Assembly (NCBI RefSeq): GCF_040436345.1
Contig: NC_133218.1
Span: 3,713,484-3,777,483 of the forward strand
Direction of reading: 5' to 3'
From: Pagrus major
Lineage: Eukaryota; Chordata; Actinopteri; Spariformes; Sparidae
DNA length: 64,000 nucleotides
In this document: positions 44,990 through 60,629 of the stretch, piece by piece
Position numbering within the stretch: position 1 is the first letter of the stretch
Layout: each line of letters starts with the position of its first letter
The notes under the pieces: generated by a model
Seen by the model: only the letters and a program-made list of their open reading frames with translations
What the model was told of the DNA's origin: nothing
Database searches by the model: none
Program-made: the position numbers and the translations under genes

Positions 44990-47221
44990 GCAGTAGTGAT
45001 GTTTTATTGACTGAACAGATGAACCAAGACACACTGAGACGACACATGACGTGAAACCACATGTATTCTGTACATGACAGTCGATCAGATTTACAACAGA
45101 AGACTCAACTCTGTCGCTCACTGACAACATGATCACACTTTTAGTTACTGGAAGAGGTGTAAGGAAAATTTTTAAAAAATCCAGTCTGCAGTCAACCTTA
45201 TTACAGACGTTCACATTGAGTTCTCTCTCTGCAACAGGGCTGGAAGGTTTTAGTAAAACTACCTTTTAAAAGATGAAGATGAGGAATAAGTGTGTTACTG
45301 CAGTGATTCTACAAGGTTTTCTAGAGGTCACCAGGTATCTGCCTTGGCATAGCCTGAGCAAATTTAAATACAAGCTTATAAAACATTATCTGACATTATG
45401 GCGTCATTTAACCAAACTCATTTCTCTCTGATGAAAACATCCACAGTGACAACATCTAATGTCACATGTATTTAAAAAATGTGATCAGCTCTACAACCTG
45501 ACCACATCTGATGTTCATTTTATTCAGAAAAGATTCACCTTTACCTAAAAGCCATTTTAAAGAAGAAGAAAAAAAAAGTTACAAAAACTGTATGAGCAAC
45601 AACACTCAATGTGAACATGTGGAGGAAAAACTCAACATATTGTGAAAGTTTGAAGTTTGGACACTTCTGTGGTCACAATCCCAAAACGACTTCAAGAAAA
45701 TAAATTAGGTACAACGTATTCCTTAAGACATGTTATTCAAACAATTTACAACAAATATACAATCACAATTTGTGCTGAAAATGATAAAACATTTACATTA
45801 TTGCACTCCAACATTTACTGTCACAACAGGGAAGAAGCATCATCTCTGCTTACTGTCCTTCAACCTCCCTCTTAAGCACAGGATTTAACTGGCAGCTCAG
45901 CACTACAGAAATACTTTAACTGTGCTCAACATCATGGCTACCATAACACCAATCCTGCAACCCATCGGCTTTAATCTGACTACGATTTATGGCCAACGTT
46001 TGGAGGCTTTCAATGTAGCCTGTGGAGATCCAGATAACGGATATCCGGGCCAAGACTTACTCTTCCATGCACAGGTCATTGTTTGTAGTCTGATTAGTGA
46101 CTTCGAAAAGGTCCAGACAACCTTTTGGCTAATTTCTATAAACAGTTATCTGCATGTGAACGAGGTTACATTTTATATAAAAGCTAAACCCAAACAACAT
46201 CAGACTATAGCTGGTGGGTTCTGAGATTGCAATTCAGCCAATGACTCCCGCTCAAACATGATTGGTGAACACACGCTTCCGATACCAAAATCTTGTCCCT
46301 TGCCCAAAGAGACCTGCCATATTAAAAAAATCAGCCATTTAAAAACCATCTTGATCACAGCAATATTTTCTACAATCCAACAAACGGCATCATAGTATGT
46401 TACAAAAATGGTGATAAAACAATGTACTGCATGTATTCTGTCTTGAGAGGAACCTCTTATTTTGACTGTTTGAGCAGCTGAACCTTAAATTAAATTAAAT
46501 ACAACACAGCTTCTATACCTACTGTTCTTCTCACACACATTCAGCCACTAAAAACAAACAGCAGATTGTTTGTCTTGATCTCACTATGAAGGCAGCAAAT
46601 TAAAAAAGGCCAAGAAAAAAGCAACTGCAGAACGGACAGAGAAGCCAGCTTGGCGAGCGAGAGGAAATAAACACTTGGGAAAAACTTGATTACTGCTGAT
46701 GTGAATGCGTCATCATGAGTTTAACTACCTTTCTCCAAACCCTGACCAAAACCTGGTTTTAATGGGGGGCCAACACTGCTCGGCTTTGGGACAGAAAAAC
46801 TACAGTCACTATAGTAACCATCTGGTTAGTTACCAACTGTTAGATATTTACAGTCAGTCAGCGATCAATTCTGCTTTTCTCCACAGCAGAGATGATGAGA
46901 ATTAATCCTTTAAGGTTGTCTGCGTCTTCCAGTATTAAACAACTTTCAAATGCACTAAAAAGCTAAAAAGCAACAACCCTGTTCAGCAGCAACACAATCA
47001 AACTGAATATAGGTCTAGTCTTTAGGTATTTAATCTGCAACTAATATGTTGGCATGAACACATATGTACATGTTAACTGTCTTATACACAGCTGTTGACT
47101 CCATTTTGTTCCCCAGGCTGTTATTTTAAACAAGCGTTTCTTTCATCCTGTGCCTTCACAGGAAGTCAACTTCCAGGGCTAAAATGGCACGTGGTCCATA
47201 TATCGTCTGTCCAGGTATCTT
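44990..47221 (-). other. slc25a44: slc25a44 3' UTR (probable)
   Basis: After the slc25a44 stop, no gene intervenes on the minus strand until an AATAAA (plus-strand TTTATT at 45003-45008). That is the best poly(A) signal before the 44015-44793 element and gives a 3' UTR of about 2.2 kb. Other AATAAA-like words occur within, so shorter forms are possible. Small ORFs here are not convincing. Confidence 0.5.
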
Positions 47222-49704
47222 CTACCAGTGTCTCGAGTCCACCAGCTCCGGTCGCAAACTCAGTTTTTTTAGTGTTTCGTAGCCGACCACCATGACGATG
47301 GCAGTGGGAGTGGATGAGATGATGCGTGCCGACAGTCCTTTGGTCAATCCCCAACAGCCCTCCTCTTTGATCAGCTGCCTGAACGTCTCAATGACGGAGG
47401 ACCTCCCTTCAACCTTAACAAAACGCACACAGTGCATGTTATTTAGAATCAAAGTGCAGAGAACCATGAGTTATTACAACAAGCACAACATTGGTTATTT
47501 TCAAACCGTAACATACATTATAGCTACACGAGTTTTGCACATGTGGGCTTCAACAAAATGTTTTAGTCTTGCTGTACTTTGCAGGAGAGAAAGATCAAAA
47601 ATAGGAATCATCCCCAAGCGTGTAAAATAAACAAATTTGAATATGTAAAGGTGAGACATTACATTGGAAGCTGCGTTCTGGTCACTGTTCATTTGTGTTA
47701 ATTAATTGTATGTAGACGAGCAACATCTGAGGGGGACTGAAGTTTAATAATGAAGTTGATTTAAGCATTACAAACATTTAAAAGAATTTGCAACTACTTA
47801 AAAATGTGTTGAATTAATTTTATATTTGCCCATTTTTTAAAATCTGTACTAAATACAAGCTTCTCAATTTAAAAAAAACTGTTAAGCCTTTAAGAGTGTT
47901 TATTAACTTTTACAAACATCCTAATTTAGGGTTTATTTGTCGTTAAATCACAATCCATGTGGTCCCTCACAGGAAAAAACATCTTATACGTTTGCACATT
48001 CCTGCGCAAAACTGTACATCTTTCATTTAAATTAGTCATATCGTATATATTGTATTATATTTTTTGATAATTTATTTTCTATTCATGCATCTTGACTTGC
48101 AGTACTTGCTTTAGATCTTTCTTTATATTTTACTACTTGCTATGTTTGTTGTTATGCACCATAACACCAAGGCTAATCGCTTGTATGTTAAAAACCTACC
48201 AAGCAAAAAACCCAAATGTGATTCTGAAGATTTCAGATTGAGGCAGAAGTGTGTTCATGTTGAACCCTCCGGTCATATATTTTGTATCAATTAATACCTT
48301 CCTCCACTCAATATTTTTTTATTCTGGTACGTTACTCTTCTTCAAAGCATCACTTAGCTTGTGAACTATTTCTAATGCAGAACTTGTCACCAGAGCACAA
48401 CTTGGAAGGGAAAAGCCTCCCTGATATGTCAATACATGCAAATTACAGAAGAGTGATAAGACTGCTTGAAACTTTATTCACACATACAAAGACAGCTGAC
48501 CAATGATTAACATTCATTATATCACCTATTGAAAAAAATATCCAACTGAACACAATGGACTGTGCACTTTAACACTCTGTTCTGGCATATTTTTCCACGT
48601 GGACAGAATAAACAAATAATTTCTTGACGCTGCAACGCCATAACTCATTGACCTCTAAGCTACTGAAAATAGCTCAAACTCAAGAAAATCAAACAAAAAC
48701 TATATGGATTGAGTTCTCCTGTATCATTCAACAAAGCATCCCCACATGTCCACATAATTCTGTCTGATAGGTGTGAAGTTTACCTGAACTCTGGCTCTGA
48801 CCACATCCATCGGGTTGGTGACAGTTGAGGCAGTAGCAGCAGCTAGAGGTCCGGCCATGGCTTGTAGAACCAGATGAGGGCAGTCACTGGGAGCCATTTT
48901 GGAGAGTTGTTCTGTAGAAAATGACACAAACAGATACCTGATTAACCACACGGAGAGGACTGGAGAATTCATGCTCCCTTAAGAAATAGAAACTCGCTAG
49001 GAACGTAGACATAGATAACACATGGCAAAACACAAGCTCAAGGCCTCAAGAGAAGGTGCCACTAGGTTCAAGCCCTTACCAGCATAAAAGTGATAGAAGG
49101 GCCACCAGACAGCACTGTTCGGGATATAAGTGAGTAAAGACGCCACATATCCCCTGTAGAAGCCCCGAAAACCATCAGCAGCAAAGATCTGAGCCATAAT
49201 GTTCCTGGTTTGGCCGAACACTTTTTTTGACTTTCCGACTTCTGTTGAGTTGAGTCGAAAGCGGGTGAGGTGCTCCCCTTGGCCCTGCATCATCAGCTGC
49301 TGAGAGACAACATCTATAGGAACAGTGATGCTCTGAGCAACCAGGGAGGCTGAGCCGCCCGCCACCAGTGACTTGACTGTATTGTCCTCAGAGTACTGGG
49401 AGACGTACTTCCTCACCAGCTCGTAGGTGGTTATGTAAGCCTGGCCTGAGATGAGCGTGAAGGTGTTGACCATGAAGCCACGATAAAGGCCTCGAACACC
49501 CTCCGACCGCAGGATCTTGAAGAAGGCGTCAAAGGTGCCGCTGTAGAGCGATTTGCCCCTCTGCACCTGCAGACGAGTGCGGATGAGTGTGGCCGGGTAG
49601 ACGGTGGCCCGGATGGTCATCGTCATGAACACCCCAAAGGAGTAGAACTTCCTTTTGTCGAGGTCCTCCCACTCGATGATCTGGATGTTCCTTTTCTGCT
49701 GCAT
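47222..49704 (-). CDS. slc25a44: mitochondrial carrier SLC25A44
   Basis: Three minus-strand coding exons: 49704-49080, 48911-48784 and 47413-47222, joined in phase to 314 residues, the same length as human SLC25A44. It belongs to the six-helix mitochondrial carriers of the inner membrane; the mammalian protein imports branched-chain amino acids. The three carrier repeats show PATLIR (from Pro37), PIDVVS (from Pro129) and PMDVVR (from Pro242). The first lacks the usual acidic residue, as in human. RNIQIIEWE near the start and RPELVDSRHW at the end are diagnostic. The start is the ATG before QQKRNIQ, aligned with human MEDKRNIQ; the open frame extends upstream to an acceptor at about 49742. Fish often have two copies; which one this is cannot be told. 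Confidence 0.95.
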
Positions 49705-49741
49705 CCTGCCAGCTGTAGGTGCCCCCTCATCAGACTGATTC

Positions 49742-51240
49742 CTGCCTGACAGCAGAAACAACAAGAAACACCAAAAGCTAAGATGTAGTTAGCAAAGATG
49801 GATGATGTAGTATTTCATAGCACTAACAGGAACTGTTGTGTTAGAGCTAAGATTTTCCCTCCTCTCAGTCCTACATAGTAACTGTGAAAGCAAAAATCAA
49901 ACGATCTGCGTTTTAGTATCAATTCTGAAGGAGTGGTAATATGGATGAAACTGGATCTCACAGACAGTAGGCTGTCACAATATTGGTCAATTTCATGTTG
50001 ATATAAAAACATATTCTAAAAGTGTTTACGGATAAAAAATAACCAGGAAATGAATGTTTGTTTTGGGCTGATCCAACATATTTGATACCTTTTTGTATAG
50101 AGTGATGGCTTCATTATATAACCGCAAAAATCACTGCCCACAACGGCCTAATACAGAGTCATTAAAACGATAATAACTAAAGTACAAAAGCGTTTGTATA
50201 GAAAACCTAACAGATGACAAATGTACAGTATATTGTGTAGCTGTATACATCACCATCACTCAACCCGATAATCTACCCACCAATCCCTCTGCTCTTTTCA
50301 GCAACTGCAGCAGGGCCTGACGATGTTTGATGATGGAGGATAGATAATACAACTTAAACAGAAAATTCAACAATCACATAGTAGTTATGACAACTTACCT
50401 TTAGGTTGTTCTGTCATTATTACCATCCAAATACTGTGAATACAACCCTCTGAAGTGATCCACCCAAATAATGACAACACTCGTGCAGTGAAATCCAATC
50501 CTGCAACATAATGTGCTAACATTAACCCTGGCTAAACTATTACCTCTCCTTGATCAATGACATATTTCTCCATTCATCTGTTAGTGAGAGATCAAGGGTC
50601 ACGCTGCAGGACAAATTAGCAAGCTAAAGCTAACAACGATGATTTTACAGATTCAGGCAGCTTTGGCTAAAACAGCGAGGCACGTCGATGTTATGAGCGT
50701 GTTCTTACAGATGTCTTCTGCTCACCCAGTAACTTAACACCTTTAACCAGCAAAACCAGTTTGACCCCAGTGGCGAAACCAGTCAGAGGACACCATGTTC
50801 CCGAGGCGACAGCTACGGAAGTACGAGTCGTTTGTTAGCTAATGACACTTATAGCACCCAACAGTAAACCAAACGATGACAGCACGGGATGTAAAACACA
50901 GTGCGGCTCTGGTCTCCTGCTGGATATGTTCGTGTGGTTTCAGCTTGTAGCTAACATTGAAGCAGTCCTGAGTTGTAGCATTAGCATTGGTATGACTAGC
51001 AAACACTTACCTCTTCGGACAGATGTTTATTTCAGTTTATCTCATGTCCGTAATGTCAGTCAGACTGGAAGCATCGTGTCATCATCAGTAGATTAAATTA
51101 TATGCAGCTCTGAGTATCGTCTTTCAGTCGTTTAAACAAATATTAAAACGTCATGAGAGTTAGCTACCTCCTGCTAATCAGCTAGCTAGATGTCAGGTAC
51201 CTTCCAGTTCCCATTCAAACGCTGCTGGATGAACCAATGA
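49742..51240 (-). other. slc25a44: slc25a44 5' UTR intron(s) and first exon region
   Basis: On the minus strand, CAGGCAG|GAATC near 49742 is a suitable acceptor for the coding exon. A possible noncoding first exon ends in GGAACTGGAAG before GTACCTGACATC (plus-strand about 51198). CCAAT (51234-51238 on the plus strand, inverted for this gene) and a TGACGTG word lie just upstream. The true first exon is not proven. The short plus-strand ORF at 50842-51096 has no recognised relative. Confidence 0.35.
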
Positions 51241-52140
51241 CACGCAGCAGAGCTTCTTCTTCTCTTGTTTCACACGTCATGATGCGTTCACTTGTCTCAT
51301 TACTGCCCACTAACGAGGCTGGAGTGGAACAGCACGATTATAGAAACAAAGTGCAAAGTGCAATTTCAGTTTGTTCTTATAACATTTAAGCTGAATGTCG
51401 TACATTTAGCCTGTCTAACGGCTGTATGTGCCGCAACTGACCTTATTTATCTTGATTATTGGATGTTTAGTCTAAAAAGAGTACATCACACACACATCGA
51501 TCACTAAAACAAAATATGGAGCTGGGCTAAAAGTTAATCACAAGAACATCATTTATTTATTTGATTTGTTTTAACAAACTCAAATCTTTAACTAGAAATT
51601 ATTCTCTCTGTTTATCTATGCTTATATCTGACCTTGTGCTGCTCTAACACCTGGATTTCTTCTGGGGATCAATAAAGACTTTTCTCTACTTAATAATTTA
51701 ATACCTGAGGTATCGTGGTTCTTTTCTAGACGTCATTTGAAACCTTATTAACTTTTACCTGAGGCCCTCTATCAAATTGCAATGCATAACCTTTAGGAAG
51801 TGTATGTGTCGAAAAGCCAAAGCACTCACTTGCCATCTCTGCTGCTGAACTTACTAAGGCAAAACCTCATCTGTTAGACTCAGAGACTGTGCTCGTGTTT
51901 GAATGTTTCTACCTAAGTTGATTAATTATGTATTTATGTTGACCCTTGGCATGATTAATCTTGTTTAATTTGTTATTTTTCTTTTGTTTTATTCATCTCC
52001 ATTGTTGTCGTTATTATTATAAAATTATGGGAACTATTGTTATTATTTCCTTATAATTGATTTGTTTGCCTGCATACTTAGTTACATTACTCTGTACCTG
52101 TGTTTCCTGATTATTATTGTATCACTGCTATGTATAAAGA
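51241..52140. other. shared upstream region of slc25a44 and psma4
   Basis: The two genes point away from each other with about 0.9 kb between their likely starts. The GC-poor middle holds no recognised gene. It is a candidate bidirectional control region, though each side seems to have its own core promoter. Confidence 0.35.
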
Positions 52141-52333
52141 AGTATATAAAAAACCTCTGTCACTGCTGGACACAGTAATGTAATGATCGGTCCTCCCACC
52201 GGAAGGTGGCGCTGCTGAGCGGCTACTACACCTCCACAGGGTCCCGGTGTGAGTGTGTGAGGAAACATTAAACTGAAAGTAGTGGACCAACAGTCTGTGG
52301 GGGAAAAAGCCAACTTAGACGCTTTCACATAAG
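52141..52333 (+). promoter_or_regulatory. psma4: psma4 core promoter and noncoding first exon
   Basis: TATATAAA (52143-52150) lies about 30 bases before the likely start. An ETS-type CCGGAAG is at 52199-52205. The noncoding exon probably runs from about 52175 to the donor CATAAG|GTAATATG at 52333/52334. ETS sites are common in housekeeping gene promoters. A TATA box in such a promoter is less usual. The start site is inferred. Confidence 0.5.
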
Positions 52334-52771
52334 GTAATATGTTTTACATTTACTCTTTACTACGATACTGTTATATCCCGTCACAATTGTGGGCTGTAAG
52401 TACAGTTTGACTTTGTCCAGTTAGAGGACCTTCTTCATTTCGAACTAGCAAGCTAGCATGCTAACGAGCTAGCATGCTCAGATATTGCAGATTCATTCTG
52501 TTAAGCATAGCTAGCTTAGCTTAGCTTAGCTAGCTGTCATGTACTGAGGCACAGAGAAAAGTGGAGTGTAAGCGACGAATTATGTTGTGAATTTGCGTGT
52601 GTGCAAATAAATGACAGAGACTGGCTTTACAGTTTTTAATGTTGTGGAGATATTTACTTCCGCGACTGTGAAATTAATCCAGGCTGAAACGTTTCCTCCT
52701 CTCTGGTTTCTGTTGCTTGCACCTCATTACTGCTGTTGTGTTTTGCAGGAAAGTTTCAGCGACGTGAAAAA

Positions 52772-55324
<2,553 letters not shown>

Positions 55325-55410
55325 GCAAAATCACATTTTTTTCACCTCATGTCATCAAATTCTGTATTGTTTTGTCTTTTACATTAAAAGTTTGGAAATG
55401 ATGGTCGTGT
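55325..55410 (+). other. psma4: psma4 3' UTR
   Basis: ATTAAA at 55383-55388 is followed by TGGTCGTGTTGTTG, a good downstream GU-rich element. A 3' UTR of about 80 bases fits this gene. Confidence 0.7.
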
Positions 55411-57560
55411 TGTTGCCTGTATCCTGGTCACAAAAGAAATGAGCATCTTTTTTATTTATACCTCTACAAAAAAAATTTTACACTTCTCAACATAGTGAAA
55501 TAAAATGTGCTAAGAAAGACCTCAACATCTTCATCAGGAAAATGGGATGGACATAATATTACATTTCATACAATCCAACAGCACCATAAACTACAGCCTC
55601 CAAAATGTAATGTTCTTTATTGATCCTACAAGTTTTACATTATTTTAGGCTGAGATGTTTTGGCCTCAGGCCTTCAAGCATTTCTTCAAGTCATGTAAAT
55701 GTTGCTGCTGCAGGTCTAGAATATGTGTACTTGCTATTATTGCCACATGATGGAGCTCTCAGTCCTGCAGATGCAGCGGTGTGTTCTAGGTAAATGTAAT
55801 GCTTTGTTTCCTGATAAATCTTACATTCAGCCTCCAGATTTATAAGAACTTGGTTTTGATACTGTACCTTCAAAAATCTTTACAGCATGACAAATGTACA
55901 TTTTAGTTATTTAACTGAGTGCTCAGTTCAAAGAATTACATTTATCGTCAAACATTAAAATCTCAGATGTAAAATCAGTTGAGTAAGTAGTCGGTACCAG
56001 AACTGAGGCAGGAGTTGTTTTAGAGCTGAGAATTAATCATATTTTAAGAGAACCGCAGCAGGTTTTACATTTAGATTTGGTATAAATCAAAATATCAAGA
56101 CTTTCTGAGACAAGAAAAATCATTTAGTGTATGTGTGATATACCTTTATGCACTATGAGCAGGTGAAAGCAGTTTTTCACAGCATTGAGCCCGCTTCAGT
56201 CTGGCTGTTCAGCATCACATCCTTCAGGCTTCCTTCTGTTTGATTCCTTTATGTGTAGTTTGTTCTACTTTCCACTCGGTGGCGATAGCGTTCACTGATT
56301 TTCTTGAGACTGATCCCTTTCTGTTAGAATGAAGGTGCTTTGTCCTTGCAGAATAACAATATTGATCCAAAATGATGGTATTTTATCTCCACATAGTGCA
56401 CAGCTAGCACCATCAGTTATGATAATTAAAAACTATATTTTGGTTTAAGGCCGGTAGTTACACTGGAGCCAATCAGTGAATAAATATTGAAAACTACACC
56501 CCATCGATGACATTCAGGCCTGATGTAAAGACAAAGACACAACTCTACCATATTTTGCCACATTAAATTTCATGCCTACTGTGTTTTATTTTTTACGTAC
56601 AGCAGTTGCACTTGGATCGCTCTAATGATAAGATGGTTATTAAGTCATGGGATGATCAACATTTTGCAGTGTTGTAGATGTATTGAGTCAAAGAGCAGGT
56701 GGTGAATGTGACAGCAACAGTGTCTGTTGTATCGGCGTGTGTGATCAGTAATGGGCGCTCAATTACACACTATGTAGGTGGTCATGACTCAATTGAAACC
56801 AGCTGTTTGACACAGACACTACAAGGTTAAGCATGTTACATTTTGTGACTAGCTCTTTTCATCCTGAGACATATTCCTGAAACCTTTTGATTTTGTGTTG
56901 TTTTAAGTTTTATGTTAGAACCCACGAGACAAAATTTCTTGTATTGGACAAATAATCAAACCAATAAAATGTATTCTGTGACAGCCTGAAGTCCAGAGGA
57001 GGCTCACCAAGACCAATTTTAAACTCCCATTGTGTCCCGTGTCTGCAGTTTACTTTAGGATCGTTGCATTTTACAGGAATGATCTTGAAGAGACATTTAC
57101 ATGATAATAGCCTTCATTCAGCCCAGGTACACATGCAAGTAACAGAGAATGCTGGTTGGTTGATGTGTGACACCACAGCATCAGCTACATGAAAGCAGGC
57201 AATAAGCAGCAGCAATAAGTGACATTTTCTGAATTTTACTTTAGTTACTTAGTCGACTGTTTATTTATATTATCTCCCTATATACGATGATCTTTGACAA
57301 CTTTGACCACATCACTGGAGGGGGGAAATCCGGTTGAAAAATAGCAGATATCTTTGTTTTATTAAATTTTATTTATTTATTTTTGCTACCAGCATGTTGA
57401 GTCCACAAACACATGAATCAATGTGAAAACCCAACAACATCAACTCCTTCCCAGCCCACACATTCCCAGAAACAATGCTGTGGACATGACCTCCATGTCC
57501 TCAGTGGTGACTTCCGCCCTGCATGAAGGCCTTCTTTCCTGAACACAACTTTTTCACATT
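55411..57560. other. intergenic, no gene recognised
   Basis: This is A/T-rich sequence after psma4. Short ORFs lack recognisable motifs and no RNA gene was seen. GCATGAAGGCCTTC near 57520 and other short blocks give no family match. Confidence 0.4.
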
Positions 57561-57599
57561 CTGTTCTCAATATTTATAATGGCACGCTTTGAACTCTCA

Positions 57600-58030
57600 A
57601 ATGATGATACTGATAAGTAAAAATGTGTCCTCCCATATGTAGCGATAAAGCATGAATTTAGGGGGATCTATTGGCAGGAATCGAATATAACATTCATAAT
57701 GATGTTTTCATCAGTGTATTAACTGGAAATAAGAGTCATGTTTTGTTAACTAAGAATGAGGCCTTTATATCTGCGGAGGGAGCGAATCCTCTTCCATGGA
57801 GTCTGCTATGTTACACCGCTGTGTCTCTACAGTAGCCCAGAATGGACAAACCAAACACTGGCTCCAGGAAAATAATTAATATATAATAAATAATACATAT
57901 AAAAAATATTATATAAATAATTGTGTTTGTGTTTTAACATTCCCTGAGGGCCGCTGTAGGTTCTCCTACATGCTCGGAAAGGGAGGGTGAAAAATCATTC
58001 ACACTGATCCTTTAATGTTGTAACACAGGT
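57600..58030. repeat. teleost repeat (CTTCCATGGAGTCTGCTATGTT)
   Basis: The order CTGCGGAGGGAGCGAATCC, CCATGGAGTCTGC, ACAGTAGCCCAGAATGGAC, AAACACTGGCTCCAGG, then GGCCGCTGTAGGTTCTCC and GCTCGGAAAGGGAGGGTGA is, by recall, a common fish repeat. An A/T-only stretch near 57870-57920 interrupts it. Confidence 0.55.
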
Positions 58031-60110
58031 CTCTGATCTGAAACAAATAGTGATTCATGTGGTAATACATAGCTTCTTGAATAATTAATTAATACAGTAA
58101 CAAGGAGAGCTATTCAGATTCACTAAAGTATAGGCCATACTAGCTAGCTGTCAAAATGATGCTAGTCACAGTGCGTCTCTCAAACCAGAAACAGTATTTC
58201 CATTAAAGATCAACATTAAGTCCCTACAGAGGTAACCTACAAGTCAGTAATTTATACACAGACTACAATACATAACAGTTATCCCAACAGTAAGTGAACA
58301 GCTAGCTAGCTGTTCAGGGTGTTGTATTAGCAACACGTTAGCCTCAAACACCTAGCACAGTATAAGTCTGTACCAACTAACTAGATATGAAAACTAAACA
58401 GACAAATTAACAATCAGAAAACACCTCAAATTTAAGAAGGTAGCTACAGATCAACATTTAGAAACATTTAAAATTGACTGACGTTTTAAAAATGTCACAT
58501 TTGACAAAATGGTGGATGTGACAATGTCAGTTAGCTCAACTGTGCCAGTAGGGGTTGTCATAGCAACAGAAAAGTCACGTTAACCGATTGTCGGTGGCAG
58601 AATAACATGTCTAAACAAACCAATTATGATTTTAAGAAAGCACTTTTCCTTGCTAAGTTTCTATAGGCAGACTCTAAGTGACTGAGAGTTTTGAGTCAAG
58701 ATAAAGACTTGGCCAGATTCCTGAAACGAAAAACTTCTTTTCATTTGATGTCAATCTTTCGGTTTGGAACTTACGTGCACTTAAACTGTAAATCAACAGC
58801 ACTAATTCATTTAAAGGGCAGGCGCAGTGAGGTCATGGCGTTCACATGAGCTCTCACAGTGTTGAGTGGGAGGATCTTGGCATCTGAATGACTGGAGAAG
58901 GCCTCCCCTCCTGAGACTGAGCCTGAAACAGAGAGGCAGAGATGTCCAGTCCGCTGACCTCTCCCCCCTTTACAGTTTCTCTAAATGTGGTAGAATTTGG
59001 ATAGTGTAAGAATTTTTTCTCTAGTGTTCACTGACGCTTGAACACAACACTTCCTCTTGAGGATCTCTGAGGATTTCGCTCTCTTTGTTCCATCAGAACA
59101 ACCCGAGAATATTGAGATGACTGGACTAGAGGCCCACCAGTGTCCACTGTGATGAAGCAGACAGGGAGAGCAGGGCAATCTGTTGCAGTGTAAACACAGG
59201 CCCAGAAAAGCACTGGAATGTCTCTGCAGTGGGAGCTGGAGTACGAGGTCAGCTGGAGGCCAAGGCAGGTGGTATACATCAGAATGGAGGCTGTCATCTC
59301 AGCATTAACTTATCCAAACAAGAGGCAGGCAGTATGTTATCCTGCTAGCACTGGAGGAGGAGCAGGAGGAGGAGGAAGGACGAGTGAAGAGAGAGAGAAA
59401 AGGGGGAGTATGGGGGCCGAAGCAGACAGGAACGAGGGGAAGTGTCCCTACAATCATCTTCTCTCCCCGTCTCTCCCTCAGTCCCAGAGGGGACAAACAC
59501 CAGTTAGCATACGAGGCTAAACATGACATGAGACCTGCTGCCGTTTCAAAGCCTTTGATCTCAGCCCTGTAACTGATCTGGAGGTTGTAGCCACGTATCA
59601 CTGGGAGCAGGTCCAACATGGTTTTTAACACAGGAGATTTACGGCATGTTGGACTCCGCCAGTGAATGTTCAAGAGCTCTCATTCCTCGTTAACTAATAC
59701 TGCTGTTTGTTTACTGTGTTGTCATCAATTTCTTCCTTGATATCTGTCTACTGGCCATGCTTTTGCATCTCGTCTACTTCATACGAATCAAACATATTCA
59801 GTTGTTGCTGTTTAAAACCTTTAACTCCAAATTTGCTTTAAAAAAAAACTTCTTTGCTGCTTCAAATTAGTAGTTCACACTGAAATTTGCCTGCATGGGT
59901 TAAGAACGAATTATGTTTTTTAATATACTTTCAAAACCAAATGAATAAAATTAAATAAGTAAAATGAAAAAAAAAAAAGACATACTGCAGCTTTTTATTA
60001 TTATTATTATTACTTAAAGCTGGAGATACAGTACAGTAGTGTTGAAAAGGGTGCTAAATACTTGATATAGGTCTTTTTTCATGCATTATGTGACCTTATT
60101 AGATAGCAGA
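58031..60110. other. intergenic, no gene recognised
   Basis: The first part is A/T-rich with GCTAGCTAGCTGTTC words. The block at 58805-59690 has higher complexity and a purine-rich run (about 59350-59420). The ORFs at 59218-59673 on both strands overlap each other and match nothing I know. The block could be noncoding regulatory DNA or a long noncoding RNA exon, but nothing proves it. Confidence 0.35.
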
Positions 60111-60117
60111 CAGTGGA

Positions 60118-60205
60118 AAGATGACATGCAACAAAGGTCCAGAACCAGGGATGCTGCGGTTTACAGCCGGCACTTCAACCCCTCGGCCACCAGGGTGCCT
60201 GCAGG
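60118..60205 (-). mobile_element. tRNA-derived SINE remnant
   Basis: On the minus strand the block starts GGCACCCTGGTGGCCGAGGG, similar to a tRNA A-box region. It passes through a degenerate B-box (CCTGGTTCTGGACC) and ends ACCTTTGTTGCATGTCATC. I recall this as the ending of a fish SINE family. Its short length and degraded B-box mark it as an old fragment. Confidence 0.6.
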
Positions 60206-60629
60206 TCTTTCATTATTAATCACATTGTGATTTATTGCTCATTCTCCTTTTGAAGGCGTAAGGATCTTGTAAGTACAGTATGTACTGAAACATTTGGGGT
60301 CACTTTGTAATGTGCTTATTTTGAAAAGAAAAGCACTTTTCTTTTTTCAGTTAATGACATTATTAATGTGGTAATCATTTACTATTTTAACCAGAAATGG
60401 CAGATTTCTTATGGTATACAGTGTTTCAGAGCACATTTTTACAAAGTGGAAACACTCAAGAAAAGTGCCAGTACTGTGCACTGTGTAATGTAAATGCAAA
60501 ATGTGACACAATCCCATAACAAAATAGAAAAAAAACTACTTCACTATATTTATGCTATTGCTATCACGTTTTGAAGAAAATAAAATAATTGGCATTGTCC
60601 AATGAGCAGTAATGTCAGTCTTCATTACC

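Noticed and set aside
45922-46224. 100-codon plus-strand ORF beside slc25a44
   Set aside because: It lies in the probable slc25a44 3' UTR, antisense to it, with no recognised motif or splice structure.
59218-59673. ORFs of 100 and 122 codons on opposite strands
   Set aside because: They overlap each other in purine/pyrimidine-rich DNA, without splice signals or known motifs.
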